Shown here: positions 44,380 to 54,187 of the stretch, piece by piece
Layout: the number at the start of each line of letters is the position of its first letter
Position numbering within the stretch: position 1 is the first letter of the stretch
Assembly (NCBI GenBank): GCA_023614405.1
Contig: CM042684.1
Span: forward strand, 474,495,650 to 474,559,649
Reading direction: 5' to 3'
DNA length: 64,000 nt
DNA from: Avena insularis
Taxonomy: Eukaryota; Streptophyta; Magnoliopsida; Poales; Poaceae
The notes under the pieces: generated by a model
The model's input: the letters and a program-made list of their open reading frames with translations, nothing else
Databases searched by the model: none
Told to the model about the DNA's origin: nothing
Program-made: the position numbers and the translations under genes

Positions 44380-45160
44380 GAACGAGTTAACCTAAATTTC
44401 CTCTATGAGATCTTAGAGGGTAGAGGATTTGGTCCTCTATTCATTACACTCATTAGGCAGGTAACCCAAAGTGGCTCCGTGGGAGTTAAGATCAATGATG
44501 TACAAGGGGATTTTTTTTCCTTCTTGGTAAAGGGGCTTAGACAAGGTGATCCCATTGCACCTCTGCTCTTTAACATTGTTATAAACACAACAAGTAAATA
44601 ATAAAAAACAAAAACAAAATTACAGCAAGTGCACACGAATTTAACGTGAAAAAACCTCTCCAACAAAGAGAAAAAAAACCACGGGCTCCCGCCAACAAAA
44701 CTTTACTATAGTGGAGAGTGTTTACACAACGCCAAGGATTTTCACAGATGCAACATATCCCAACTGACGGCTTACAAGCGGTATATATAACGGTGAAAAC
44801 CTAGGACTTTAACGATCCGTACCACAGGGGGCCCAAGCCTCCGGCGACAAGCTCCGCTCGTCAGAAGTTAGGTCCTTTAATGAATTTAGACCATACTTTA
44901 ACAAACATGGTAGTGGATGTCTTTTTTAGAATGTTGATCAAAGGTGATGATCATGGTTTGATTAGAGACTTATGCCGTAACTTCAATCCAGGGGTGGGGG
45001 GTTATCAGCCTGCAATAGGCAGATGGTACTCTACTCTTTCCAGAAAATGATCCTAGAGTATGACTTAACCTAAAATAGATTTTGACATGCCTTGAACAAT
45101 TTTCAGGCATGAATATCAAGTTCCAAAAGAGTAAACTGCTTCATATTAATATATATGGTA
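44380..45160 (+). pseudogene. LINE reverse transcriptase fragment with an insertion
   Basis: The plus strand at about 44400-44582 encodes LINE-type blocks (GRGFGPLFITLI, SGSVGVKINDVQG, GLRQGDPIAPLLFNIV). After foreign DNA (about 44583-44918) the frame resumes with VDVFFRMLIKGDDHGLI and the catalytic region. There the sequence reads ISLQ-stop-ADGTLLFPEND, where the family has a YADD/FADD box: the Tyr codon is now TAG and the second Asp is Gly. Further stops follow. A LINE enzyme would prime reverse transcription on nicked chromosomal DNA. This fragment is dead. Confidence 0.75.
44583..44918. repeat. Insertion inside the LINE fragment, possible solo LTR
   Basis: The block interrupts the LINE frame. 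It contains AATTTAACGTGAAAAAACC and CCACGGGCTCCCGCC, words I associate with copia-type LTRs. I could not find a clear target duplication or TG..CA ends, so the class and limits are uncertain. Confidence 0.35.
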
Positions 45161-45468
45161 TTTAACATTAAAAAAATGCACACGAGTTGAGTACATCTAG
45201 GTATTTTTTTGAATTTTTTCAAAAATCTGAAATCAATTTTTCAATTTTTCAAAAGAAAAAACTACCCGGTGCCTATGCTCCAAAGCGAATTTCCGAAGAA
45301 CTCACGTTATATATTGGTGATTTCCTTACTACACTAAACGTATATTTCATGCAAGTGGGCTTGGTAAAGTAACCATATATACTTAAAAAGTTCTAGAAGC
45401 TAAATGTACAAAACGATTCTATTAACAGATTACTTTTGCATCAATTTGGTCACCGAAGAATGTCCGTC
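45161..45468. other. Unassigned AT-rich stretch
   Basis: The stretch has runs of T and A near 45200-45265. A 61-codon ORF at 45187-45372 has no recognisable feature. Confidence 0.4.
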
Positions 45469-45470
45469 TA

Positions 45471-45634
45471 CTCCCTCTGTTTCAATAATATAAGATGTTT
45501 TAGCTTTGTGAAGGTAATAAATCTAGACGTGGATGTAGATTGAGAGTGAACCTTTCCGAACCTATACACTAAAAGATGTCTAGATACATTATCTTCACAA
45601 AGCTAAACCATCTTATATTTTGAAACAGAGGGAG
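45471..45634. mobile_element. Stowaway MITE (Tc1/mariner type), 164 bp
   Basis: The ends CTCCCTCTGTTTC and GAAACAGAGGGAG are inverted repeats flanked by TA on both sides (45469-45470 and 45635-45636). The inner part continues as an imperfect inverted repeat (ATAAGATG...CATCTTAT, TTTGTGAAG...CTTCACAAA). This matches grass Stowaway elements, probably the Thalos type. It is non-coding and would need a mariner transposase in trans. Confidence 0.95.
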
Positions 45635-45636
45635 TA

Positions 45637-46264
45637 GTTCCTAAAACCTTATACCCCGGTCAGTCACACTGATAAATGATATGTCTTTCTTGCAAAGAGA
45701 TCAAACGACGCCGGTGCAATTACTTGGCGTTGCCTTCATGCTCACAAGTATCTGCTGCTCGCTAGGACTCGAACACTTAAGCCCTTCTGTCCAGATGATT
45801 GCGTCGTATGTGAGGTGCGTCGTGGCAAAAGGTACCCTAGCATGTTGGCGGCGTAGGATATTGGAAATAGGGCGACAGCCAGATCTCCGATGGCGGCGGC
45901 CACCGTGGTCGTGTGGACCACGGGGCGGACAAATCATGAGATGGTGATGGCCTTCAACTCCTTGTTAAGAGGTTGATGGTAGTATAGGACACCCTCTACT
46001 TCGACCATGGAGCTTCCAAGGTTAACAAGGGTATGTGACGCCCTCTCCCCCTAGATCGAGTTCGATCTGACTTGGTAGGTGCTATGTCTGGCATCTCTTA
46101 CGGATGATTCAAGTCATGCATGTTGATGGTGTCAATGGGTGGTCACCCCTTTGTCGCCACATGTAGTGGATCAAAGGTGGCACATGAGTGATTGGAAGCG
46201 GGACGGTATGGGACCTTGCAAACATATTGGGAAGTAGACGATGACATGGCAGTCGTGCAGATAT
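45637..46264. other. Unassigned stretch with short GC-rich ORFs
   Basis: An 88-codon ORF (45681-45947 plus) and an overlapping minus ORF lie in a moderately GC-rich part. Neither shows a domain that I recognise. The region may be an old dispersed repeat. Confidence 0.35.
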
Positions 46265-46334
46265 GCTCCCAAAAACCTTATCACCAATCTCTTAGTGTGT
46301 GCTCCCAAAAACCTTATCAACAATCTCTTAGTGC
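46265..46334. repeat. Tandem duplication, 36-bp period, two copies
   Basis: The word GCTCCCAAAAACCTTATCA occurs at 46265 and again at 46301, followed in both by CAATCTCTTAGTG. One base differs. Confidence 0.85.
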
Positions 46335-46811
46335 AATATCACAAGAGACTTTGTTCTAGATGCTTGCTCCGTGCGAGTGGTCACCAAGATGGAGTAGCCT
46401 AGAGCAACATAGTAAATGAACAAAGACAGTGGTGCATAAGCACGACTTGGAAACCGCTAGGGTTAGCCTCTGTTGCCTTACACAATATTCGTACGTGTAA
46501 GACATGATGAGTAATCGTAGGTTCAAGTCGGTAACAACCCATGATCCGAGTAAAACAGAAACAACTGCTATAACATATTTTCCTTTAATGACTCAAAATT
46601 AATTAATTTTTTTAATCCGAGTAGCGAAAATAAAGACAAAACTTCACATGGATCTAAGCTCCTGTTAGGCTTGTTCACGAAATACGATGTCAAGAGGTGG
46701 AGGGAGTAGGAGGAGCGTACATGAGCTACCTAGCTGTGTGGAATGGAAGGCCATGTGTGTCGATCGATACAAAGGTTGGAGCGTCCCCTTTCCAGAAAAA
46801 TTAGCACTGAA

Positions 46812-46979
46812 GAGGGAGGTTTTCTGATAGAAAAAACTGCTCTCTCCCTCCTGCGTCACTCCCACGGGTGACGAGGGAGGTTTTCTGATAGAAAAAACTG
46901 CTCTCTCCCTCCTGCGTCACTCCCACGGGTGATGGGGAGAAACTGCTCTCTCCCTCCTTCAACGCTCCCACGGGTGACG
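46812..46979. repeat. Tandem repeat, 61-bp unit, two full copies and one partial
   Basis: Copy 1 (46812-46872) and copy 2 (46873-46933) are identical except at the last base. A partial third copy (46934-46979) has lost the TTTTCTGATAG part but keeps ACTGCTCTCTCCCTCCT and CCCACGGGTGAC. It lies just upstream of the GC-rich unit that starts near 46985. Confidence 0.88.
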
Positions 46980-46984
46980 GGGAG

Positions 46985-48290
46985 GGAACACTAGCATCCC
47001 TCCTCCCAGTCTCCTCATCCCTTCCCCCCTCTCCTCGCCACCGCTAGAGGGCGTTGCTGGCCGAAGGCCGGGCGCTGGCGGCGGCAGGGCCCTTCCCTTC
47101 CCCCTCGCGCAAAGAACTCGACGCGGGTCGATTTGGTTCACCTGGGCGTCGCGCTGGCGAGGGGCTCGGAAGCTCCGGCAGTGTTGTGGCGGCTTCGTGG
47201 CGCCTTCATGGAGGCGGTGGCGACCCCGATGCGACGGCTGTAGCGGATGGAGCAGCTTCGGCTTCGGGCCGGAGATCTCTATTGGGTGGCTTTGGGATGG
47301 TGAACGCGGGAACCTCTACGAGCTGATGGTGGCAAGGAGGGCACTAGCATGCCCCTAGACGGCGATGTCGGGGTGTTGACCCACTAGGCTCACTTGGCCC
47401 AGACCTAGGCCCATCTGTGACTGATCTAGGTGGGTCGGGCCCTGCTGTCCCAATGGTTTCAGGGGTTCCTAGTACTCATGGTAATCCATCCCTTAGCCAT
47501 GGTGTGGTTAGGGTGCTATATCCGACCCATGAGGGCTACATCCGACGACAGCCGACAATCCCATTTCAGGCACTTTGAGTTCAACTGGCGAGTGCTGCCT
47601 GCTGGTCATACCTGGATGTCTGTGCGTTGTGATGGCCTTGTCCTCTACCGTACACTAAAGAGGTTTTGCCAGGCTCACGCCGGTCTTCCATCGGGTGTGA
47701 GGTCTTGGATGTCGGGGCAGCGGCCTCGGAAGGTGGACTACGCGTGCGACTCTACGGAGAGCGACGTGGCAGTGGTGGTGGCCTCTCCCTTTGGCCATGA
47801 GGATGGTGAAGAGCGGGGCAGAGGGGGACCATGGTGTTGGTCCAACAACTCCCAAATCGCGAAGTGGAGACCGGACTTGAAGGCAACATGCGGTCTGAGG
47901 TGCCGGGCATGGTTTGAAGGTTTTTTGGGGAGAAAGCTCAGCGCTTCGGTGCCAATGGCGGCGATGCCCGCGGGTATCATAACCCTCTTGATGGTGATGT
48001 TGTGTGTACCTTCTCCGTGCTAGAGCTCCGGGTGAAAACCCTCGACCGTCCGTTGGGATGATGGTGGCATAGTGTGGCGTTACCTTGTTGGGGGCGTCAT
48101 GTTGGAGATCCGATCCTCTCGGTCTTGTTTTCTGGTGTCTTTGGTGTCAAGTGTTTCTTCCCCGTGTACCTTTTATGTTTTCATTGATCTGCTATGTAAG
48201 AGGATCTTCTTGTCACCTTGTATTGATCGACCGTTGTAGCTTTATTTATAAAGCGAGACGAAAGCCTGTCTTGAGAAGAAAAAATAGCAG
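46985..48290 (+). repeat. GC-rich retroposon-like unit
   Basis: The plus strand is GC-rich and ends with the block TTTATTTATAAAGCGAGACG, AAAGCCTG and an A-rich tail (GAGAAGAAAAAATAG). I recognise this 3' end from many dispersed copies in Triticeae. A 197-codon ORF (47430-48023) shows no known domain and looks like a chance ORF in GC-rich DNA. The class is probably a LINE-derived or other retroposed unit; that is inference. Confidence 0.4.
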
Positions 48291-48390
48291 TGTGGGATTG
48301 CATTTATTGGAACTACTTCATGGATGATGTTTGGTGTCCGATTTTTTTACAACTCGAATCTGACGGATGCACTAGTGCACACGGCCCCCT

Positions 48391-48530
48391 CTAACACCGG
48401 TTTAGAGGCCCCTCTAACAGCGGTTGTAGAACCGCTGTTGAGGGTTCGGTGTTAAAGGGTGGCGCTGCGCTGAATTTGCAGCTCCCTTTAACACCGGTTA
48501 AATACACGAACCGGTGTTAAAGGTTCTGCT
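48391..48530. repeat. Left subterminal repeats of the CACTA element
   Basis: Short inverted units based on TAACACCGGTT and AACCGGTGTTA are arranged head to head, for example at 48484-48522. Such arrays are the binding sites of CACTA accessory proteins in known systems. Confidence 0.8.
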
Positions 48531-48969
48531 GCAGGAAAAGAGATAAATCTCTGCAGGAAACGACCTAAATCTCGCAGTTGCGGGCATGGGTGCCCGATCT
48601 GGGGACGGGAGGGGAGGGGAATCGATCGGGAGCGGTATACACATACATCGTCATCAGTACATACGAGTACATGAATAATTAAGCAACTATTATTATACAC
48701 AACATTGTCATTGTGTGGTATTCTCCGTAAACGTTGAAGCATCAAGTACAAGACAAACACATTCAATCATATATACAACGTTCATTTTGGTGGATATCTA
48801 AAGAGTTCTCCGCCAGGCATGACGACCTCATCAAGTATGAACCCCGCCAATTCCTCTTGAATGGATCGTATGCGGTCAAATGGTAGGAGTTGGTCCCGCA
48901 TCCGTTTGATCTGAATATATATGAAGAATGGGGTCAATATAAGAATAAAACTCAACACAATTGATGGTA

Positions 48970-49800
48970 ATAAAATAATGTTGTGTACTTTGTTTACTTA
49001 CTCTAAGTTGTTCTAGTGCGGCTTGGCCCGTCGCACATATTGTGTTGCGAATGAACTCGCAAACATAATACCCACATAAGTTATTGCCGTGTCCCTGATG
49101 CGCGCACTTTACGAGAATAGAGAGTTCAATCAAAATAATAATCAATAAAGCATGATATAATGGAATTGGAAGCAGAATCAAAGAGATACGCAGACCTAGC
49201 TAGCTAGTATTACATACATTTTGGTCTACAAATTTTAGTTCTTCTGACCATTCACCCATGGCCCTGCCCGTGAACCTTTTCAAACCACAATCCGCAAAGA
49301 AAATGGATAAAGGAGTAATTAATTACTTGTTGTCACGAAAGTTGCCGATCTAGTGCGATAATATGATTAAAATTACCTCTGAAGCATCTCTCTAAAGTCT
49401 GCCCATCGCTCTTTTTCTTTTCGTAACGAGTCCATGACAAGGACTTTTCCTAAATCAGGTTGAATGACTAGCAGAATAAAGTGGAACCTACGCACGCATA
49501 ACTCATCATCAGTTACACTTAACATCGAGTAAGCCGAAACAGAATGTGTACAAGAGAGGGTAACAGTACTCACGAGAAGTTGTAAGGCAATAGTATTCCT
49601 TTTGGTTTGTTGTCTCAGTAAAGACCTTAGCAATAAATCTTCTGTTTGCCCGGGTTTGGTTCTTACCACTTCTTCATGAACTCTATTTGGGTCAACGAAC
49701 CCAACGTCAAAAGGTTCTCCTTTCATGCATTCCATAACCTTTTTCCTGCATAATAGTATATACATGCATATATGGTGAGCATATATATATACATGCAATT
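48970..49800 (-). pseudogene. CACTA accessory protein, Ulp1-like protease exons
   Basis: Blocks of a C48-type cysteine protease are read on the minus strand. Residues FHFILLVIQPDLGKVLVMDSL near 49490-49420 carry the likely catalytic His and Asp. GHGNNLCGYYVCEFIRNTIC near 49090-49030 carries the likely catalytic Cys. Upstream, GEPFDVGFVDPNRVHEE and RNTIALQLLV lie near 49720-49570. The blocks are separated by probable introns of 100-300 bp. Proteases of this fold cut ubiquitin-like proteins; their role in CACTA elements is not established. Splicing cannot be proved here, so it may be intact or broken. Confidence 0.6.
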
Positions 49801-49842
49801 AATGAAGTGAATGAGATGAGATAGAAAATACAGAAATAGTAC

Positions 49843-50277
49843 TTACACACAATAAAGGCTGATGGCAGCTTTGTCGAGTTCCTTCTGATTGAATAGAAAA
49901 TGCAAGTCTTCAATGTTGAAGTCGATCTCGTCGTCTCCGCACATAAAAATCTCATCTCTTATATGCGTCGTGATCCATTCTTCCTTTCTCGTCTTGCAGA
50001 AATCAAGGTACCACTTGTGCAATCTTCGCATCTTTGTTGGTAGATTCTTGAGCTCCTCTTTCTTGACGAGATTCTTCCCATACTTCCATGGCTGTATGGG
50101 GTTGGCATCGCATTTGGGCAAGTTGTCTCCCATGATGTTCAAGTATGCAATGTAAGTCATCGCCATCTTATTGGCCTTTCTTTGTAGCTCTGCCTCGTAA
50201 TCATTTACGGGAGGAGCGTCCCGTGTGTCGAACACTTGGAGCGGGGCGCATGATTGGTTTTCCTGCTCTCCGAGCAT
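49843..50277 (-). CDS. CACTA accessory protein, exon upstream of the protease
   Basis: An open stretch of 144 codons on the minus strand contains residues LPTKMRRLHKWYLDFCKTRK and GDDEIDFNIEDLHFLFNQKEL, which I recognise from Triticeae CACTA accessory proteins. It ends with YCV just before a GTAAGTA at about 49846, a good splice donor. It is therefore probably an exon and not a separate gene. The ATG at 50277 may be internal to a longer exon. Confidence 0.6.
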   Translation of the reverse strand: MLGEQENQSCAPLQVFDTRDAPPVNDYEAELQRKANKMAMTYIAYLNIMGDNLPKCDANPIQPWKYGKNLVKKEELKNLPTKMRRLHKWYLDFCKTRKEEWITTHIRDEIFMCGDDEIDFNIEDLHFLFNQKELDKAAISLYCV

Positions 50278-50547
50278 GGGAACTGTTTTCTGGGGTGCCG
50301 CACGACTGCTACTTTCAGTCTCCCCTGGCGCCTTGCATCCGCCTTCAAAATCTGGCGCTAGTCCGGCACAAGTGGGGTTTCAGGTTTGAAGATTTTTGTA
50401 AAACTTCTCCACCACCGCCGGATCTATTTTCTCCTTTGGCTCGGCCCGTCTAGGTGCAAAGAATTTCTTGACCTCTTCTTCCGAGATCCTATTGGTCTCC
50501 TCGTCGCTGCGATTCCACGATAAAACCGGCAATGGCTTGGCAGAAGG

Positions 50548-51372
50548 CTACGGGACGTAGTTTTTTGAACTCTTTCTGGCAGTGCTAGTGATGCTCTTCG
50601 TGGCAGTGCTCTTCTGCTTACGCTGAGGAGATGGCTGAAGCGCCGGAGATGGCTGACGGGCAGGAGATGGCTGGCCTTGAGATGGCTTCTTGTGAGAGAT
50701 GGCTGGCCTTGGAGATGGCTGCTGTGAGAGATGGCTGAAGCGCCGGAGATGGCTCAGCCGCAGAGATGGCTGAAGGCTCTCGATCGGCGCCTGCGGAGGA
50801 GGGCGGGGTGCTAGTGGCCTCCAATTTGGAAGCACGATGTGTTCCTTCTTCCAAAGAATGGTTGTTTTCACTGCAAATTTGAGTTGAGTTTCCCCTTCAC
50901 CTGTAGCATGGTCAAGCTGTGCTTCCTCATATTCCTTCACAACCTCATCCACCCCGACAATAGCATAGCCATCTGGAATCGGTCGGTAGTGGTAAGTTCC
51001 ACCAGCTACAGGAGGTAAGGCATAGCTGACAGCCACCTTAATGGATAAGCCCATTAATCTCACATGCAGCTCAGCGTGTTCGCTCTCTGTGATCTCATCC
51101 ACGGGGTATCGAGGACCCGCCATTTCAAGCGTGGGATGCACGTTCTCCGTGGAAGCCACGCTGCTTTTCCGCTGATGCAGGCGCGGCAGCTTCAATCTGA
51201 GCTCTTCGTGCGCTGAGATGGGCCGGTAGCTTGATGGCTCTGTTGTGCATTCACTTGCGCCTTCAGCGCCACAAGTGCATGTTCTATCTGTGTCATCCGC
51301 TCTGTACGCTCTTTTTCTTTTCTGCCGCGCCATCTGTAAGAGTCGCTCCACTCGGCAAACCCATCCTTCCAC
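50548..51372 (-). CDS. CACTA accessory protein, DUF8039-like exon with Ser/Pro repeats
   Basis: The 274-codon frame starts with basic residues, followed by a conserved domain near codons 90-150 (YPVDEITESEHAEL, GTYHYRPIPDGYAIVG), as found in CACTA accessory proteins of grasses. The C-terminal part (codons about 195-265) is a low-complexity tract of SP, PSPA and QPSP units encoded by a degenerate minisatellite with the core GAGATGGCT on the plus strand. Splice sites were not resolved. The true start probably lies in an upstream exon. Confidence 0.6.
   Translation of the reverse strand: MEGWVCRVERLLQMARQKRKRAYRADDTDRTCTCGAEGASECTTEPSSYRPISAHEELRLKLPRLHQRKSSVASTENVHPTLEMAGPRYPVDEITESEHAELHVRLMGLSIKVAVSYALPPVAGGTYHYRPIPDGYAIVGVDEVVKEYEEAQLDHATGEGETQLKFAVKTTILWKKEHIVLPNWRPLAPRPPPQAPIESLQPSLRLSHLRRFSHLSQQPSPRPAISHKKPSQGQPSPARQPSPALQPSPQRKQKSTATKSITSTARKSSKNYVP
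50600..50790. repeat. Degenerate minisatellite, core GAGATGGCT
   Basis: The core occurs about ten times at irregular spacing of 15-30 bases, with CGCCGGAGATGGCT present several times. It encodes the Ser/Pro-rich tail on the minus strand. Confidence 0.8.
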
Positions 51373-52260
51373 GTCATACCCCCTGTGCCTCGTGCATGTC
51401 CAGGGTGTTCTTTTTTACCAATGGCGCGTGTGAGCTGGTCATTCTCTCTGTCGGGGTGGAAGGTCCTGGCGGCTGTTTCCTTGTATGCCGTGATGAGTTC
51501 AGTGACGGGTTTGGAAAGGAGGCGGGTTGGGAAGATACACAATCTTGTTTCTGGGTCCAACCTTGCCCCGATTCCGTAGAACCAAGTCTTTGCACGTAGG
51601 TCCCACCCATGTGTCTGGGGTGTGATCCCTCTGTCGCGCAGGGTCTTCTCAGCTTCCTCCCACTTAGGCCTCTGAGATATGTAGCCACCTGACCCTGTCC
51701 TCTGGAGATATTCCTTCTTCTGGGCATTTAGCGTATTGGTTTATGACCTCTTTTTAGCTATAGCACCTTCCTTGTATGCCACAAATTCGCGCCAGTGAGG
51801 TCTTATCTTCGCATAATATGCGTCTTTGAAATCTGGAGTCTTGCGAGCTTTGACAAATTTGTTCAATTTTGTCTTCCGATTCTTGAGCGTCAGCCATCTT
51901 CTTTAGAGTCCACTCTTTGAACTTTTCCTTTATAACCGGTTTGTTTTCATCCTCCTCTGGCGGAAGGGTGAAATTTACCAACAGCGAATTCCAAAGCGTT
52001 TCTTTAGATCTTTCATCGACAAAGGTACCGTCGCCATTCTTTGGCTTATTCCAATATTCAATTGTGATTGGGATTTGGTCCCTAACAACAACTCTAGCCT
52101 GACGTACAAATTTGTCTGCGGCATTCTTGGGCTCCATCGGCCTGCCATCAACACGGACTACTTTGATCGTGAACTTTGCACGATCTTTCAACCGATGGCT
52201 CGCGCCTCGCTTGCTCTTTTTCGCAGAAGAAGATGGTTGCTGGCTGGTCGATCCAGAGGT
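51192..52260 (-). pseudogene. CACTA accessory protein, TNPA-like exons (frameshifted)
   Basis: An exon entered after AG near 52260 encodes a Ser/Lys-rich lead and the conserved block KFTIKVVRVDGRP, then ITIEYWNKPKNGDG, SKETLWNSLLVNF and EKFKEWTLKKMA. It breaks near 51850. Later parts of the domain appear in other frames: residues GGYISQRPKWEEAEKTL near 51690-51640 and LDPETRLCIFPTR to the end at 51192. Several indels are needed to align them, so this copy is probably inactive. In known CACTA elements such proteins bind the subterminal repeats. Confidence 0.6.
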
Positions 52261-52512
52261 CTAAAAGAAGAAAGAAGCGTTAATTAATACATGTAGAAGA
52301 AGATTGTTGGTGGAAGTCAGCAGAGGCTTAATCAATGCATATACCTCGCCGGACTTTGTAATCACTAAATTGCGTTCACCGGAGTCTTCATCTTCTCCAT
52401 GACTACTTGAGTTGTCATCATGTCCCTCCAAGTCTAGATATTGTGAGGTGTCCTCATCGATAATGTTCTCCATTATTTCTTCATCTTCAAGGTTTCTACT
52501 AAGTGGATCCAT
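52261..52512 (-). CDS. CACTA accessory protein, first exon
   Basis: The ATG at 52512 opens an acidic sequence (start MDPLSRNLEDEEIMENI) with Asp/Glu/Ser-rich residues, up to a splice-donor-like GAG|GTATATG near 52345. The following AG near 52260 fits an acceptor. The codons after the donor are intronic. It is the usual N-terminus of Triticeae CACTA accessory genes, from memory. Confidence 0.55.
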   Translation of the reverse strand: MDPLSRNLEDEEIMENIIDEDTSQYLDLEGHDDNSSSHGEDEDSGERNLVITKSGEVYALIKPLLTSTNNLLLHVLINASFFF

Positions 52513-52614
52513 AGTTTCTAAAACAATAATATTATCTAGAGTAAGAGAGTAAACATATCGCCGGACTTGGATTCATACACAAATATACATATTATTCATA
52601 CAAAAATACACAAA

Positions 52615-52841
52615 TAGGATAAAGTACATAAGATAAAGTACATTATTAATACATCACCGGAGAATAGCTCGGGTGCATTATAGGATAAAGTATAAGATAA
52701 AGTACATTATTAATACATCACCGGAGAATAGCTCGGGTGCATTATAGGATAAAGTATAATATAAAGTACATTATTAATACATCACCGGAGAATAGCTCGG
52801 GTGCATTATAGGATAAAGTATAAGATAAAGTACATTATTAA
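52615..52841. repeat. Tandem repeat, 64-bp period, about 3.5 copies
   Basis: The word ACATCACCGGAGAATAGCTC recurs at 52651, 52715 and 52779, and AGGATAAAGTATAAGATAA recurs between them. A single diverged copy of the core (CATCACCAGAGAATAGCTCG) lies at about 52908-52930, which may be the source. It sits upstream of the first exon of the accessory gene. Confidence 0.9.
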
Positions 52842-53221
52842 GATAAACTAGCGAACGCGGCTACCGCGTTCTATGCTACGGGAGCTCTACAGCCATAGAA
52901 GAGGAACCATCACCAGAGAATAGCTCGGGTGAGATCCGTGAAGCTGCCAGATATTGGAGAACCTAGTCTCCAAAAGATACATGTATCGCCGTACATGCTC
53001 GTCCTCCTCCCTAATACGACGACGTACCACCTCCTCGGGGGCTGGCTCCCTCTGCACTGCTCCTGGACCTCATGGACGCCACCAAAGAAGCTCAAGATTG
53101 GCGATGATACCCGGATTCCTCACCAAGTCTGAGTCCGACAGTAGCACCTCCAGTGCCAACCGGTGAGCCAGACTCGGACATCCCGGCCAGAGTCCGAGAG
53201 GGCTCGGGACGAGATGGACGC

Positions 53222-53750
53222 GGCATAACTAAATAATAGCAATAAACAATCATAAAACATAAACAGTAACTAAATCACTAAGTATATATTGCCCTAATAA
53301 CAATAATCCTAAACCTATCACTAATAACAATAACGCTGTATTTACCTAACTAATACTAATACTAACAACTAATACTAATTCTAATTCTAACTCTAAATTA
53401 GCCTAATAATACTAATACTAATTCTAATTCTAACCCTAATACTTAACCAATACCCCTAATACTTAACCAATCATATGCCTAATACTTAACCAACACCCCT
53501 AATACTTAACCAATACCCCTAATTCTAACTCTAAATTAGCCTAATAATTAATACTAATACTAATTCTTACCCTAATACTTAACCTATACACTAATTCTAA
53601 TTCTAACCCTAATACTTAACCTAATACTAATACTAGCTAATTAACCTAATACTAGAACTAGCTAATTAACCTATATACTAAATGTAATTCTAACCATAAT
53701 TAACCTAATACTAATAATATAGCTAATTAACCTATACTAACTAATTGACC
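53222..53750. repeat. Telomere-like degenerate A/C/T-rich tract
   Basis: About 530 bp consist of variants of CTAACCCTAATACTTAACC, CTAATACTAATAC and CTAATTCTAA. G is nearly absent from the plus strand. Some units resemble the plant telomere repeat CCCTAAA, but there is no regular array. Confidence 0.8.
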
Positions 53751-54017
53751 TCACCTGCAGGAAGGCGTGCTGTGGCGGGCAAGTGTAAGCAATGAGGCGA
53801 GCTCTCTCCTGGCGCGACGGCTGCAAGGTCGACAGCGGCCGAGCTCTCCTGTGGTGCCAGTGCTTGGCAATGGGCGTGAGCCTCCCCAAGTGTGGCGAGC
53901 GGCGGCGAGCCTCTCCAGCGTGGCGGCGGCAACGATCTGGTGGCGGGTTGGGGGTATGGCGAGGCACCGACGTCTGAGGATCGATCTGGCTGGGGAAGAA
54001 GAAGGGGGTGGCACACG

Positions 54018-54187
54018 CGTTATAACCCCCCCTTTAACACCGGTTCGTGGCTGGACCCGGTGTTAAAGAGGATTGTTACGCCCCCTAACACCGGTTCCAG
54101 CCACGAACCGGTGTTAAAGAAGGCGGGTAATAAACGAATAATCGCCCCCCTTTAACACCGGTTCGTGGCTAGAACCGGTGTTAAAGG
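54018..54187. repeat. Second cluster of CACTA hairpin repeats
   Basis: Three head-to-head pairs of ACACCGGTTCGTGGCT and AACCGGTGTTAAAG occur, separated by GC-rich spacers. Each pair can fold into a stem of about 15 bp. They match the left subterminal repeats. Confidence 0.85.

Noticed and set aside
44401..44666. Minus-strand ORF of 87 codons
   Set aside because: It is antisense to the LINE reverse transcriptase fragment and has no features of its own.
47054..48023. ORFs of 90 and 197 codons as a possible host gene
   Set aside because: Composition is that of GC-rich dispersed repeat DNA. No domain is recognisable, and the region ends in a repeat 3' end that I know from many loci.
52615..52841. 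Regular repeats as a CRISPR-like array
   Set aside because: Units are contiguous tandem copies without variable spacers, in a plant transposon.
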